A DNA stretch of 64,000 bases from Collinsella aerofaciens (GCF_002736145.1 NZ_CP024160.1:248001-312000), one strand, 5' to 3'. Shown: positions 8,802-17,661, counted from the first letter of the stretch. Program-made: numbers and translations. Notes: generated from the sequence alone by a model not told the origin.

Positions 8802-8832
8802 CAAACACATGTTCTTATCGAATACCTGTTCG
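8802..8832 (-). promoter_or_regulatory. Two LexA/DinR-like SOS boxes
   Basis: On the minus strand, 8832-8819 reads CGAACAGGTATTCG (13 of 14 symmetric positions fit CGAAC-N4-GTTCG) and 8815-8802 reads AGAACATGTGTTTG (two mismatches). Their centres are 17 bp apart. They lie between the -10 box and the polymerase start. Confidence 0.75.
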
Positions 8833-8861
8833 ATAATACCCGCTTGCACGGACACCGTCAA
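8833..8861 (-). promoter_or_regulatory. Sigma-70 promoter of the polymerase-yolD operon
   Basis: TTGACG (8861-8856) and TATTAT (8838-8833) on the minus strand are separated by exactly 17 bp. The LexA-like boxes begin one base downstream of the -10 box. Confidence 0.8.
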
Positions 8862-9011
8862 AATCTGTCTCTTTTTGGCAAGTATGGTCGTGCGGTTGCA
8901 TCGGGTTTTTAACGCAGCCCTAAAGAGCGCGAAACAGCTCGGAAAAGCTCGCTTCGTAGCATGGGCCTAATGATCGGTACCACCTACATGCACGGAAGGG
9001 TTGTGGAAACG

Positions 9012-9536
9012 ATGGTCAACTACGGGTTTGGTATGCCGACGCGCCTTGTTGCGGATGGAGACGTGGCTCGCTGGTGCGGGCGATTAGTCGCTCACTACGG
9101 CGGTACCAAGGCGTTGGTCGTGCTGGGCGGTGACAAACATACGCGTGATGAGCTTGTTTCGGCGGCACTCGGCTCGCTTGATCGAGCTCTGCTCGAGCGC
9201 GTGCTGTTTCGTTGCGGCTCGGTTGAGGGCGACGGGGGAGACGAGCTGATCGACGAAGCCGTGGCCCTGGCGACCGACGAAGGCGTGGACTTTGTCTTGG
9301 CGATTGGCGATGCCGATACTGCTGGCTTTGCACGCGAACTCGCGCGTCGCATGGCAGCGCTCGATGTCGGCGAAGACGGTTTTGTTCCCTACGGATGCAT
9401 CGTCTCCGAGGGAAAAGTGCCCGCCGTTGTGGGTGCCGGCGAGGTTCCCGTTTTCGCCATCATCGCGCCCGAACTGCTGGAGGGCATTGGGTCTCCTCTG
9501 CGTGAGTTGCTCGGCAGCGTGTGCGCCGCGGCCTAA
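9012..9536 (+). CDS. Single-domain remnant of an iron-containing alcohol dehydrogenase
   Basis: The 174 residues from the ATG at 9012 resemble the N-terminal NAD-binding half of Fe-ADH proteins: NYGFGMPTRLV at the start, then ALVVLGG and GVDFVLAIGDAD where the family has the GGGS loop. The GGGS loop is changed (GDAD) and the C-terminal helical domain with the iron-binding histidines is absent. Family members have about 380 residues. Earlier in-frame ATGs (8961) lack a ribosome site. It may be a decayed gene or a non-catalytic domain. Confidence 0.6.
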   Translation: MVNYGFGMPTRLVADGDVARWCGRLVAHYGGTKALVVLGGDKHTRDELVSAALGSLDRALLERVLFRCGSVEGDGGDELIDEAVALATDEGVDFVLAIGDADTAGFARELARRMAALDVGEDGFVPYGCIVSEGKVPAVVGAGEVPVFAIIAPELLEGIGSPLRELLGSVCAAA

Positions 9537-9587
9537 TATTTGGCATAAAGGGTTAGGTTATTTTTGATTGGTAAAGCGTTTGACCTG

Positions 9588-9607
9588 CCAAAATAAACCT
9601 GTCCCTT
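9588..9607. repeat. Intergenic repeat copy with AACCTGTCCC core
   Basis: These 20 bases match 45291-45310 (opposite strand) at 19 positions. The core also occurs in the paired repeats around 29700 and 30920. Confidence 0.6.
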
Positions 9608-9735
9608 TTTGGTCGGTTGCCGTTTGGGGGCCGATTGGCAACGCTCGCTGATTATAGTCTTGACCTGCGCTAGAATAGTGGCATCTGAATGTCCGGGCGC
9701 ATGGAGGCGTGCGCTCGTATGCTGAGGAGGACTCT

Positions 9736-11430
9736 ATGGCAACTGTTGCCGCACCCATCGACGCTACGTCGACCGCCGCTTGGAAGGCGCTCGAGGCCCA
9801 TCAGGAGAAGCTCGAGGCCGAGGGCATCGACCTCAAGGCCTGGTTCGCCGCTGACGCCGACCGCGTGAACAAGCTGAGCTTTGACGCCGGCGACCTTCAC
9901 TTCGATCTGTCCAAGAACCTGGTGACCGATGAGACCGTCAAGCTGCTGTGCGATCTTGCCCGCGAGGTGAAGCTCGAGGAGCGCCGCGACGCCATGTTCT
10001 CCGGCGAGCACATCAACACCACCGAGGACCGCGCCGTCCTGCACACCGCGCTGCGCCGTCCGGCAAGCGAGAAGGGCCAGCTCATCGTTGACGGCCAGGA
10101 TGTCGTCGCCGACGTGCACGAGGTCCTCGATCGCATGTATGCCTTCGCCGAGCGCGTGCGCTCCGGTGAGTGGAAGGGCGTTACCGGCAAGAAGATCGAG
10201 CACCTGGTGTCCATCGGCATCGGCGGCTCCGATCTGGGCCCGGTCATGGCTTACGAGGCTCTGCGTCCCTATGCCGACGCCGGTATCGACTGCCGCTATA
10301 TCTCCAACATCGACCCCAACGACCAGGCCGAGAAGCTCAAAGGTTTGGATCCCGAGACCACGCTCGTGATCATCGTCTCTAAGACCTTCACCACGCTCGA
10401 GACCCTCACCAACGCTCGCGAGGTCAAGACCTGGATGCTCGAGCAGCTCAAGGCTCAGGGCGCCATCGACGGCTCCGATGAGCAGAACGCCGAGGCCGTG
10501 GCTAAGCACTTCGTTGCCGTTTCCACCGCTCTCGACAAGGTCGAGGCCTTCGGCATCGACCCTGCCAACGCCTTTGGTTTCTGGAACTGGGTCGGCGGTC
10601 GCTATTCTGTCGACTCCGCCGTGGGTCTGTCGCTGATCGTTGTGCTCGGCCCCGAGCGCTTCCAGCAGTTCCTCGAGGGCTTCCACGCTATCGACGAGTA
10701 CTTCTGCAACACGCCGCTCGAGAACAATGCCGTCGCGCTGATGGGCCTGTTCAACGTCTGGTACGTCAACTTCTTCGGTTCCAAGAGCCATGCCGTGCTG
10801 CCGTACTGCCAGTACCTGCACCGTTTCCCGGCCTACCTGCAGCAGCTCACCATGGAGTCCAACGGCAAGCACGTCCGCTGGGACGGCAGCGCTGTGACCT
10901 CCGATACCGGTGAGATCTTCTGGGGCGAGCCCGGTACCAACGGTCAGCACGCCTTCTACCAGCTGCTGCACCAGGGCACCGTGGTGGTCCCGGCCGACTT
11001 TATCGCTTTCGCCAACACTGCCAACCCCGCAACCGACGGCGGCCAGGACGTGCACGAGCTGTTCCTGGGCAACTTCCTGGCCCAGACCAAGGCGCTTGCC
11101 TTTGGTAAGACGGCCGACGAGGTCCGTGCCGAGGGCACGCCCGAGCAGATCGTCCCGGCCCGCTGCTTTGAGGGTAACCGTCCGACGACCTCGATCTTTG
11201 GCGACACGCTGACCCCGTTCGCACTCGGCGAGCTCATCGCCCTGTACGAGCACATCACGTTTGTCGAGGGCACGGTCTGGGGCATCGACTCCTACGACCA
11301 GTGGGGCGTCGAGCTGGGCAAGCAGCTTGCCAAGCAGATCACCCCGGCCTTCCATGACGACGCCGCCAAGGCCGAGCAGGACGCTTCGACCCAGGCGCTC
11401 ATCGAGTTCTACCGCGCTCATCGCAAGTAG
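9736..11430 (+). CDS. pgi: Glucose-6-phosphate isomerase
   Basis: This 564-residue cytoplasmic enzyme interconverts glucose 6-phosphate and fructose 6-phosphate. Visible features are the phosphate-binding [11 protein letters not shown], the signature [14 protein letters not shown], the glutamate/histidine region [17 protein letters not shown], and the C-terminal signature [14 protein letters not shown]. The ATG at 9736 has a GAGGAGG site. Strong codon bias suggests high expression. It is monocistronic and followed by a terminator. Confidence 0.97.
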   Translation: MATVAAPIDATSTAAWKALEAHQEKLEAEGIDLKAWFAADADRVNKLSFDAGDLHFDLSKNLVTDETVKLLCDLAREVKLEERRDAMFSGEHINTTEDRAVLHTALRRPASEKGQLIVDGQDVVADVHEVLDRMYAFAERVRSGEWKGVTGKKIEHLVSIGIGGSDLGPVMAYEALRPYADAGIDCRYISNIDPNDQAEKLKGLDPETTLVIIVSKTFTTLETLTNAREVKTWMLEQLKAQGAIDGSDEQNAEAVAKHFVAVSTALDKVEAFGIDPANAFGFWNWVGGRYSVDSAVGLSLIVVLGPERFQQFLEGFHAIDEYFCNTPLENNAVALMGLFNVWYVNFFGSKSHAVLPYCQYLHRFPAYLQQLTMESNGKHVRWDGSAVTSDTGEIFWGEPGTNGQHAFYQLLHQGTVVVPADFIAFANTANPATDGGQDVHELFLGNFLAQTKALAFGKTADEVRAEGTPEQIVPARCFEGNRPTTSIFGDTLTPFALGELIALYEHITFVEGTVWGIDSYDQWGVELGKQLAKQITPAFHDDAAKAEQDASTQALIEFYRAHRK

Positions 11431-11461
11431 GATTCGCTGCGATAAGTAACGCATAGCTGAC

Positions 11462-11497
11462 AAGGGCCCGTATCCGTTGGGATGCGGGCCCTTGCTG
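11462..11497 (+). terminator. Terminator after pgi
   Basis: A 14-bp stem (11462-11475 with 11480-11493, one G-U pair) with a GTTG loop; the following T-rich tract is weak. Confidence 0.75.
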
Positions 11498-11531
11498 TTT
11501 GTGGTCGAGCGTGGCGGACTGCACGGCGTTG

Positions 11532-12842
11532 TTAATGGGCGAATTCGACCCGGGTGGTGTCTCGCTGCGCTTCGGGCAGTTCCCCGTACAGCGGATGGTC
11601 TTCGAGCCTAAAGCGTTCGACCTGCTCGGGGGCGCGACCGCGCACAAAGAGCCATGAGCGATCGATCGGCGTCGCCATAAGCGTGCTGGGCAATGCGTCG
11701 GCTCGGTCGGAAAACACTCGGGCGCTCTCGGGGTCTTGGAACGCCAGCACCAGATGCGTGTCGCAGTTGCCCATGATGGAGCGTGCGCGTGCCTCGCCAT
11801 AGAGCGCATCGAGCTGGTTGGTCGACTGCAGCAGCAGCGTTGCCCAGATGTTGCGGCTTCGGATAATCGAGAGCACGTTGTCGATCTGGGGGATCTGCAG
11901 ATTTGCGAAGTCATCGAGCATAAAGCGCACGGGTACGGGCAGGCTGCCGTCGGGCTGCCTATCGGCCTCACGAATGAGGCCCATAAACGCCTGCGAAATA
12001 AAGAGGCCGGTCAGCGGATCGAGATTGCGGTCAATATCGCTCACGGTTACAAACAGGGCGCGGGGGGTGTGTCCCATGGAAGCGAAGTCCACCTGATGGC
12101 ACTCACGATAGAGCTGTGCCGCACCGTCGAATCCCAGACACATGACCTTTTCGGCAAGGATGCCGACGATGCTCGCGTGCATGCGCTCGGCATTTTGCGT
12201 AATGGCGTAGCGCCGCCATAGCGAGAGGGCATAGCTTTGGGGGTCGGTCGTGATCAGGTCGTCAAACAATCGACCCGTGGCGCCGTCCTGCAGGTGCTCG
12301 ATCAGCTTGATGACCGAGCTGATCGTCTGCTCGTCGGCGGGTAGCTGTTCGGTGGCGTAGGCAATAAGACACGACAGCAGGTTTGCCGCCGCATGATCCC
12401 AAAAAGGCTGGTTGTTGTCCTCGATGGGGCAGATGGCCTTTGCCACCGAGAGGATGTCCTGCTGGTTGGGCCTGCCGTCCGCCTTGCGGCGAATGTGCCT
12501 CAGGGGGTTGTAGCCGCAGCGCTCGATACCGGGCGCAAGGGCCGGGACGGTGTTGAGGTCGGCGAAGTTGAGGCATTGCACGCGGTAACCGTGGGCTGCC
12601 AGCACGGGTCCCACTTCGCGACAGAGCGTGCCTTTGGTGTCGAGCACGATGTAGCTTGCGTTCATTTGCAGCAGGTTGGGCTTGAGGACGTTTCGGGTCT
12701 TGCCGGCTCCCGAGGGGCCGATCACAAGTGCGTTGTTATTGAGTCCCGTTTGGCGGGTGTCGCAGGAAAGCGTTCGATCCTTGGCGAGGATGGTGGACGA
12801 TGCGGACCCAGATGCGGCGACGCGGCTGGCGAGGTTAGACAT
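11532..12842 (-). CDS. VirD4/TraG-like conjugative coupling ATPase, no membrane domain
   Basis: The 436-residue protein has Walker A GPSGAGKTR near residue 45 and Walker B RFMLDDFANL, followed by QIPQIDNVLSIIRSRNIW and LLLQSTNQLDALYG, all typical of type IV coupling proteins that feed DNA or protein to a secretion channel. The ATG at 12842 has a GGAGG site. The usual N-terminal membrane helices are missing. It overlaps the ClpP-like gene by 8 bp. No relaxase or type IV channel gene is nearby, so its partner is unknown. Confidence 0.85.
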   Translation of the reverse strand: MSNLASRVAASGSASSTILAKDRTLSCDTRQTGLNNNALVIGPSGAGKTRNVLKPNLLQMNASYIVLDTKGTLCREVGPVLAAHGYRVQCLNFADLNTVPALAPGIERCGYNPLRHIRRKADGRPNQQDILSVAKAICPIEDNNQPFWDHAAANLLSCLIAYATEQLPADEQTISSVIKLIEHLQDGATGRLFDDLITTDPQSYALSLWRRYAITQNAERMHASIVGILAEKVMCLGFDGAAQLYRECHQVDFASMGHTPRALFVTVSDIDRNLDPLTGLFISQAFMGLIREADRQPDGSLPVPVRFMLDDFANLQIPQIDNVLSIIRSRNIWATLLLQSTNQLDALYGEARARSIMGNCDTHLVLAFQDPESARVFSDRADALPSTLMATPIDRSWLFVRGRAPEQVERFRLEDHPLYGELPEAQRDTTRVEFAH

Positions 12843-13452
12843 GGGCGACCTCCTTGGTGGTCGAGAGGATTTCGTGGGCAAAGCCGAGCTCGACGGCGCG
12901 CTCGGCCGAAAGGTAGGTGTCTTTTGCAGTGAGGGACTGGATGCGCTTGGGCGTGAGGCCGCTGCGGTCCGAGAGGATTTGCGTGAGGGTCTTGCGGGTC
13001 TGCATGAGACGCCGGCTGGTTTCCTGCAGCGCAAGTGCCGAGCCGCCTGCCCCCTGGGGGATCAGCGGGTCGTGAATCATGAGCTCTGCATGGGGCGCCA
13101 TACGGCGATCGTCGCCGCCCATAAAGATCACGGCGCCCATGGACGCGGCGAATTCCAGGCAGACGGTGCGGATGGGGCACGATGCGAGGCGCATGGCGTC
13201 ATAGATCGCAAGACCCGCTCGCACGCTTCCGCCGGCGCTGGCGACAAATATGGTGATGGGGCGGCTGGGGTCGGTGGCATCGAGCAGGCGGATCTGCTGG
13301 CATAGGTCGTGGGCCATCGGGGTTTCGATGTCTCCCATGACGGAGAGCTCGCGACGGGCGAGCATCTCATCGTAAATGCTGGTGAGCGTGATACCTCGGG
13401 CGGATTCACGCATGGTGAGGGGGCTGATGATGGGGGAATGATTGGTGTCCAT
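12835..13452 (-). CDS. ClpP-family serine protease (divergent)
   Basis: The 205-residue protein has the ClpP fold signature: VASAGGSVRAGLAIYDAM, the nucleophile region FAASMGA (Ser104), the histidine in ELMIHDP (His127), and the DTYLSAERAVELGF segment that carries the third catalytic residue. Length matches ClpP (about 200), but sequence is far from housekeeping ClpP. An AAAGGAG site precedes the ATG. Translational coupling with the VirD4-like gene argues that it belongs to that mobile-element system rather than to general proteolysis. Confidence 0.85.
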   Translation of the reverse strand: MDTNHSPIISPLTMRESARGITLTSIYDEMLARRELSVMGDIETPMAHDLCQQIRLLDATDPSRPITIFVASAGGSVRAGLAIYDAMRLASCPIRTVCLEFAASMGAVIFMGGDDRRMAPHAELMIHDPLIPQGAGGSALALQETSRRLMQTRKTLTQILSDRSGLTPKRIQSLTAKDTYLSAERAVELGFAHEILSTTKEVAHV

Positions 13453-13515
13453 GAGGACTCCTTTCTGTTGGTTGTGTTGTGGAATAGGATTGTTGCCCGC
13501 GGAGGGGCTGGCGGG

Positions 13516-14403
13516 CTACAGGATTCGTCCGAGCCTGAGATCGAGCTCGGTTGTGGGGCAGGCTGCCTGTTCGTGCGGCTCGCAAGCGCCAAGGGCTCCA
13601 AAGCGATAGAGCGTTGCGGCGGGCGTGGTGTAGGCGAGCCGCAGCTGATGCTCGACAGGGGCACATCCGTCATTTTTGTAATGAGCCGCGTAGTACTGCG
13701 CGATGCTGGCGTTCATCTCGCTGCCATTGCGATGGCGCTCAAACTGGCGTCTGCAGGTCTCGATGATCTTTGCTACCGACTTGGGTGCCGTCGCGGGAAC
13801 AAGGGCGAGATAGCCCTCAAATAGCTCGTTGATGCTCAGGAGGCACAGCAGGTCGATCAGCGTCCTTATGGCTGCTCCCTCGGCGGAAAAATGCGCGGTC
13901 ATGCGGTTATATCGGTTGCGGTCGACGATGGCCGCATGGGGTCTTGGATTCTTCCCCGTGGTCCCGGGCTTTTGCCGCGCCTGTGTATTGAGCTCGACGT
14001 TGCAGCGCTTGAGGCCGTCCAACGGAAGGAACAGTGCAGTGCGCAGGGTGTTCCGCTTGCTTTCGAGTTCATGACGCTCGTCGGGTTCCCATTCGAGCTT
14101 GAGTTTCGTGTCGAGCGCCGTAAGCATATGGGCTAGGCAGCCTACGGTAAGAACGTACGAATCGTTGTCGCGTTTTGGGGCATAGGGGTCTGTCAGCTTG
14201 CGAATGTCGGGGTCGCCCATGATCTTTGTGCAGCGCTTCAGCAGTTGAGGGTGGTCGGCCAAGATCGTCGCGAGCGGTAGCGACGCGTAGTTCTTGATGG
14301 TCGCGGCGGCAAAGGCGGCGTCATATTCGTTTGCATATGCTCGCTCAATGCGGGCATCCAGAATGCTTTTCTTATCGCCGTCTTCAGCGTGGTGGTTTGT
14401 CAT
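13516..14403 (-). CDS. Hypothetical protein upstream of the ClpP-VirD4 pair
   Basis: The 295-residue protein begins at an ATG with a GGAGAAG site. It is mostly helical and charged, with no signal peptide or membrane segment. I recognise no domain. A DRNRYNRMTAHFSAEGAAIRTLIDLL stretch in its middle part looks like a repressor or helical bundle but is not diagnostic. It is 63 bp upstream of the ClpP-like gene and probably in the same operon. Confidence 0.7.
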   Translation of the reverse strand: MTNHHAEDGDKKSILDARIERAYANEYDAAFAAATIKNYASLPLATILADHPQLLKRCTKIMGDPDIRKLTDPYAPKRDNDSYVLTVGCLAHMLTALDTKLKLEWEPDERHELESKRNTLRTALFLPLDGLKRCNVELNTQARQKPGTTGKNPRPHAAIVDRNRYNRMTAHFSAEGAAIRTLIDLLCLLSINELFEGYLALVPATAPKSVAKIIETCRRQFERHRNGSEMNASIAQYYAAHYKNDGCAPVEHQLRLAYTTPAATLYRFGALGACEPHEQAACPTTELDLRLGRIL

Positions 14404-14892
14404 AGCTTCTCCAATCGGTTGATGTTCGTGCTGTTTGTTGATGTGTTGGTTGCCGTGAGTGATGTGCTTGCCGTGGGTGATGTGCTGACGTTGGGGTGCT
14501 ATGCGGTTTTCAATGAGCCCGTGAGGCAGTTGCTGCAGGGGCGGGATGGAACGGCCCATGCAAGGCGGAAGGCATCGTGCTCAAAATCGAGACAGCAATG
14601 CCCTGGGTGCCTCACATGTGGCAGTTACCTCATTAAGTTGTCATTGCGTTTGGGGTTGTACTTTGCCGATCTTCCTTCTCTTACACGCTAAAACTCAAAC
14701 TTCATATGCTCGATCTACTTAAAACCGCAACGGCGGTCTTTTATCAACTTATATGTCGGAACGCGTCTTTGCAAGTACTTTTTTGCCTTTGTTTCAAATG
14801 GGGTGGTTTTGCAACCGTCATGCGCGCGCTGTGCGAACGTGCCCCGGCTCGGATAAGATAGTGCGCGATAAAAACGATGCAAGGAGGCATAT
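14404..14892. other. 489-bp gene-free region with tandem 18-bp repeats
   Basis: Two adjacent 18-bp copies (14451-14468 and 14469-14486) differ at one base; two weaker copies of the TGATGTG core precede them. A small hairpin at 14721-14742 has flanking A and T tracts and may be a weak terminator. The rest is more AT-rich than the genes. I see no tRNA or conserved open frame. It could be an iteron-like or transfer-origin region of the cassette, which is speculation. Confidence 0.45.
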
Positions 14893-15735
14893 ATGGCAAT
14901 CAAAGCCATCGCAATGGATATCGACGGTACGCTCACCAACGACCAAAAGGTCATCAGCCCGCGTACGCGCGAGAAGCTGCTCGCGGCGCAGGAGTCGGGC
15001 ATTAAGCTCATCTTGGCTTCGGGTCGTCCCGCATGGGGGCTGCACGCCTTGGCGCAGGAGCTCGACCTTCAAAACCATGACGGTCTGCTAGTTGCCTTTA
15101 ATGGCGCACATGTGGTCGACGCTCAGACCGATGAGGTTCTTTTTGACCAGGCCATGCCGGCTGACGAGCTGCACCGTCTGATTGATCATCTGCGCAATTT
15201 CGACGTGATTCCCATGATCTCGCTCGGTCGGGACCTGCACGTCGTGGACTCGTATCGCTGCATGATCACGCTGCCGGACGGTTCGCAGAAGAATATCGTC
15301 AAGTATGAGCGCGATGCGTGCGACCTTAAGATCCGTGAGGTCGAGAGCTTGCATGAGGTCGTGGACGCTTGTTCCGTGGACAAGCTACTGACGGCGGGCG
15401 ATCCAGCCTACCTGCAGGCGCATTACGAGGAGATGTATGCGCCCTTTAAGCAGACGCTTTCGGGCATGTTTACGGCCGACTGGTACTTTGAGTACACGGC
15501 GCCCGGTATCGACAAGGCCCGTGCGCTCGAGGGTGCCCTGCCCAAGCTCGGCATCGATGCCAGTGAGGTCGTATCGTTTGGCGACGGCCAGAACGACAAG
15601 TCCATGATTGAGTGGGCCGGCACAGGTGTAGCCATGGGCAACGCCGTCGATGAGGTTAAGGCAGTTGCCCAGATGGTGACCGCCAATAACAACGAAGACG
15701 GTATCGCGGTGGCGCTGGATAAGCTGCTGGGCTAG
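14893..15735 (+). CDS. Cof-type HAD-IIB hydrolase (sugar-phosphate phosphatase-like)
   Basis: The 280-residue protein has motif I AMDIDGTLTN at residues 7-16 (nucleophile and acid Asp), motif II ILASGRP, and motif IV GDGQNDKSMIEWAG, with a C2 cap domain between. This is the Cof/YidA group of cytoplasmic phosphatases acting on sugar phosphates or flavin/PLP compounds; the substrate is not predictable. An AAGGAGG site precedes the ATG. Confidence 0.92.
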   Translation: MAIKAIAMDIDGTLTNDQKVISPRTREKLLAAQESGIKLILASGRPAWGLHALAQELDLQNHDGLLVAFNGAHVVDAQTDEVLFDQAMPADELHRLIDHLRNFDVIPMISLGRDLHVVDSYRCMITLPDGSQKNIVKYERDACDLKIREVESLHEVVDACSVDKLLTAGDPAYLQAHYEEMYAPFKQTLSGMFTADWYFEYTAPGIDKARALEGALPKLGIDASEVVSFGDGQNDKSMIEWAGTGVAMGNAVDEVKAVAQMVTANNNEDGIAVALDKLLG

Positions 15736-15757
15736 AATCGCCGATAATGCATAGTTC

Positions 15758-15783
15758 GGGCGCCTGCGTACAGGCGCCCTTTT
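15758..15783 (+). terminator. Terminator between the two HAD genes
   Basis: A perfect 9-bp GC stem (15758-15766 with 15771-15779), CGTA loop, then TTTT. It ends 16 bp before the next start. Confidence 0.85.
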
Positions 15784-15798
15784 GTTAGGGAGGGTGCC

Positions 15799-16458
15799 GT
15801 GTCCGCATTTCCGTTCGACGCCGTTATCTTTGACATGGACGGCGTCATTGTCGATACCGAGTATTACTACCTGGGCGAGACTGCCGCGTTTGCCAAGGAG
15901 CTTGGGTTGAACCTAACCCAAGAGGAGCTGAACGGGCAGGTCGGTACCTCGCATCAGTTCTTTCTCCGCATGCTGGTCGATTGGTTTGAGCGTGCCGGTA
16001 AGGGGCATTTCACTGGCGAGGAAGCGTTGGCCCGTTGGGATGAGTGGGCGCATAAACGTCCGCGCGACTATCAGGCTTTGATTAACCCAGGCGCCGTGGA
16101 TACGATTCGAGAGCTGCCGCGCCGCGGCGTTCGCGTGGCGCTTGCCAGCTCGTCTCCCATGGATAGCATCGAGGAAGTGCTCAATGCGTGTGGGCTATCA
16201 GATGCCTTTGAGTATGTGGTGAGCGGCGAACAGTTTAAGGAGAGCAAGCCCGAGCCCGACATCTACCTGCATGCGCTGGACCTGCTGGGGCTGCCCGCGA
16301 ATCGCTGCTGCTGCGTTGAGGATTCGGTGCCTGGCATCACTGCCGGCAAGCGAGCCGGCCTGACAGTCATTGCCAAGCGCGAGGAGCGCTTTGGCTTTAG
16401 CCAGGATGCCGCGGACAAGATTATCGACCAGCTGCCGGATTTGCTGGAACTCGCGTAG
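15799..16458 (+). CDS. HAD-IA hydrolase, beta-phosphoglucomutase-like
   Basis: The 219-residue protein starts at GTG with a GGGAGGG site. It has motif I FDMDGVIVDTE, a helical cap, motif II ASSSP, the lysine in EQFKESKPEPDIY and motif IV CVEDSVPGITAGKRAG. This places it in the PGM-like phosphatase/phosphomutase group. It sits 60 bp before a PfkB kinase gene, so it may work on a related sugar phosphate. Confidence 0.9.
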   Translation: MSAFPFDAVIFDMDGVIVDTEYYYLGETAAFAKELGLNLTQEELNGQVGTSHQFFLRMLVDWFERAGKGHFTGEEALARWDEWAHKRPRDYQALINPGAVDTIRELPRRGVRVALASSSPMDSIEEVLNACGLSDAFEYVVSGEQFKESKPEPDIYLHALDLLGLPANRCCCVEDSVPGITAGKRAGLTVIAKREERFGFSQDAADKIIDQLPDLLELA

Positions 16459-16518
16459 GGCCAGGGTGGCACGGCAGCCATTACAGCGATCTCGTTAGGA
16501 CGAGAGGGGAGCGGTGCT

Positions 16519-17382
16519 ATGACATTTAACGTTAGCGCTCTTGGGTTTGGCGATAACGTCGTCGATCGCTACGAGCATATCCACACTATGTATCCGGGTG
16601 GCAATGCGGTGAACTTTGCCGTGTATGCCAAGAAGTGCGGGGCTGCGCGCTCCGCGTATGTGGGTATCTTTGGAAACGACGCCGCGGCCGAGCATGTCAT
16701 CGCGAGCCTTGAGGACGAGGGCGTCGAGCTCGCCAAATGTAAACAACTCATCGGCGAGAACGGCGCGGCTCGTGTTACCGTGGTCGATGGTGACCGCGTG
16801 TTTCTGGGATCTAACGAGGGCGGCATCCGTGGTGATGCGCGCTATGTGCTCGATCGTTTTGATCTGGCATATATGAAGCAGTTCGATGTGGTCCATTCGG
16901 GTAACTACTGCTTTACCGAGCGTGAGCTGCCTAAGCTGAAGGCGTCGGGTATTACCGTTTCGTTTGACTTCTCGGATGATTCGACCGATGAGTACTACGA
17001 GCAGATCGCTCCGTACGTCGACTTTGCTTTCTTTAGTGCGGCAGACGCCGCGAGCGAGGACGAGATTCGCGAGCGTCTGGCATGGGTGAAGAGCCTAGGT
17101 CCGCGTTTTGTATCGGCAACGGCTGGCGCTGAGGGCTGCATTGCCTACGATGGCGAGCGTTATTACCGCCAACTGGCTAAACCGGTAACGGATATGAAGG
17201 ACACCATGGGTGCGGGTGACTCGTTCCTCACCTCGTTTTTGATGTGCTATCTCGATTCCGCCAAGCGTGGTGAGGATGGCGCCGAGGCCATCGAGCGCGC
17301 GCTCGACTTTGCTGCCGGGTTTGCCTCGACCGTGTGCGGCATGGAAGGCTCTTGGGGCCACGGAGCGCCGATTTTTGAATAG
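16519..17382 (+). CDS. PfkB-family carbohydrate kinase, fructoselysine 6-kinase-like
   Basis: The 287-residue protein has the ribokinase fold: N-terminal GFGDNVVDRY, the glycine pair YPGGNAVNFAVYAKKCG and the C-terminal catalytic motif DTMGAGDSF. The overall pattern resembles FrlD, which phosphorylates fructosamines, but no fructoselysine deglycase is nearby. The preceding HAD gene is on the same strand with no terminator between, so the two may share a transcript. Confidence 0.85.
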   Translation: MTFNVSALGFGDNVVDRYEHIHTMYPGGNAVNFAVYAKKCGAARSAYVGIFGNDAAAEHVIASLEDEGVELAKCKQLIGENGAARVTVVDGDRVFLGSNEGGIRGDARYVLDRFDLAYMKQFDVVHSGNYCFTERELPKLKASGITVSFDFSDDSTDEYYEQIAPYVDFAFFSAADAASEDEIRERLAWVKSLGPRFVSATAGAEGCIAYDGERYYRQLAKPVTDMKDTMGAGDSFLTSFLMCYLDSAKRGEDGAEAIERALDFAAGFASTVCGMEGSWGHGAPIFE

Positions 17383-17388
17383 TTGAGC

Positions 17389-17424
17389 GGTCCCGGGAAG
17401 TCGAATTGTTGTCTTCCCGGGACC
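17389..17424 (+). terminator. Hairpin after the kinase gene
   Basis: A perfect 12-bp stem (17389-17400 with 17413-17424) ends directly against the left end of the inverted-repeat element at 17427. There is no T tract, so the terminator call is moderate. Confidence 0.6.
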
Positions 17425-17426
17425 CT

Positions 17427-17656
17427 GTGGGCAAAAAATGCCAAATATGAGTACTGTAACTATTTTAGTAACAGCAAAATCAAGCCTTTGAGGCCCTAGC
17501 TGAGTGCCTGGGAGCGATAAAAGCCTGTTTTAAACGGCTTTAGCCATGCTAAAACGCCTAGATAATGAACGGCTGTGCATTATCTAGGCGTTCATTTGTC
17601 GCAAAATAATGCTACTAGCATTGCAACAGTACTCATATTTGGTGTTTTTTGCCCAC
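17427..17656. mobile_element. 230-bp MITE-like element with 31-bp terminal inverted repeats
   Basis: The left end 17427-17457 and right end 17626-17656 are inverted copies matching at 29 of 31 bases; each reads GTGGGC then an A tract, then CCAAATATGAGTACTGT. The interior has no gene and includes a 15-bp hairpin around CGCCTAGATAATG (about 17550-17590). It is AT-rich compared with its surroundings. It begins 45 bp after the kinase gene and ends 6 bp before the stop of the tatD-like gene. No transposase is present and no clear target duplication was found. Confidence 0.7.
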
Positions 17657-17661
17657 CGGGG

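Noticed and set aside
9670-11463. A 597-codon open frame antisense to pgi
   Set aside because: It mirrors a strongly codon-biased gene and has no domain or ribosome site; such frames are common in GC-rich DNA.
12835-13452. Housekeeping clpP
   Set aside because: Sequence is divergent and the gene is coupled to a VirD4-like ATPase; no ClpX/ClpC context.
11462-14892. Prophage
   Set aside because: No capsid, portal, terminase or integrase gene; the ClpP-like protein alone is not enough.
14893-16458. Tandem duplication of HAD phosphatases
   Set aside because: The two belong to different HAD subclasses (IIB and IA) with different caps.
17427-17656. CRISPR or tRNA-like structure in the inverted-repeat element
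   Set aside because: There are only two inverted end repeats and no spacer pattern or cloverleaf.
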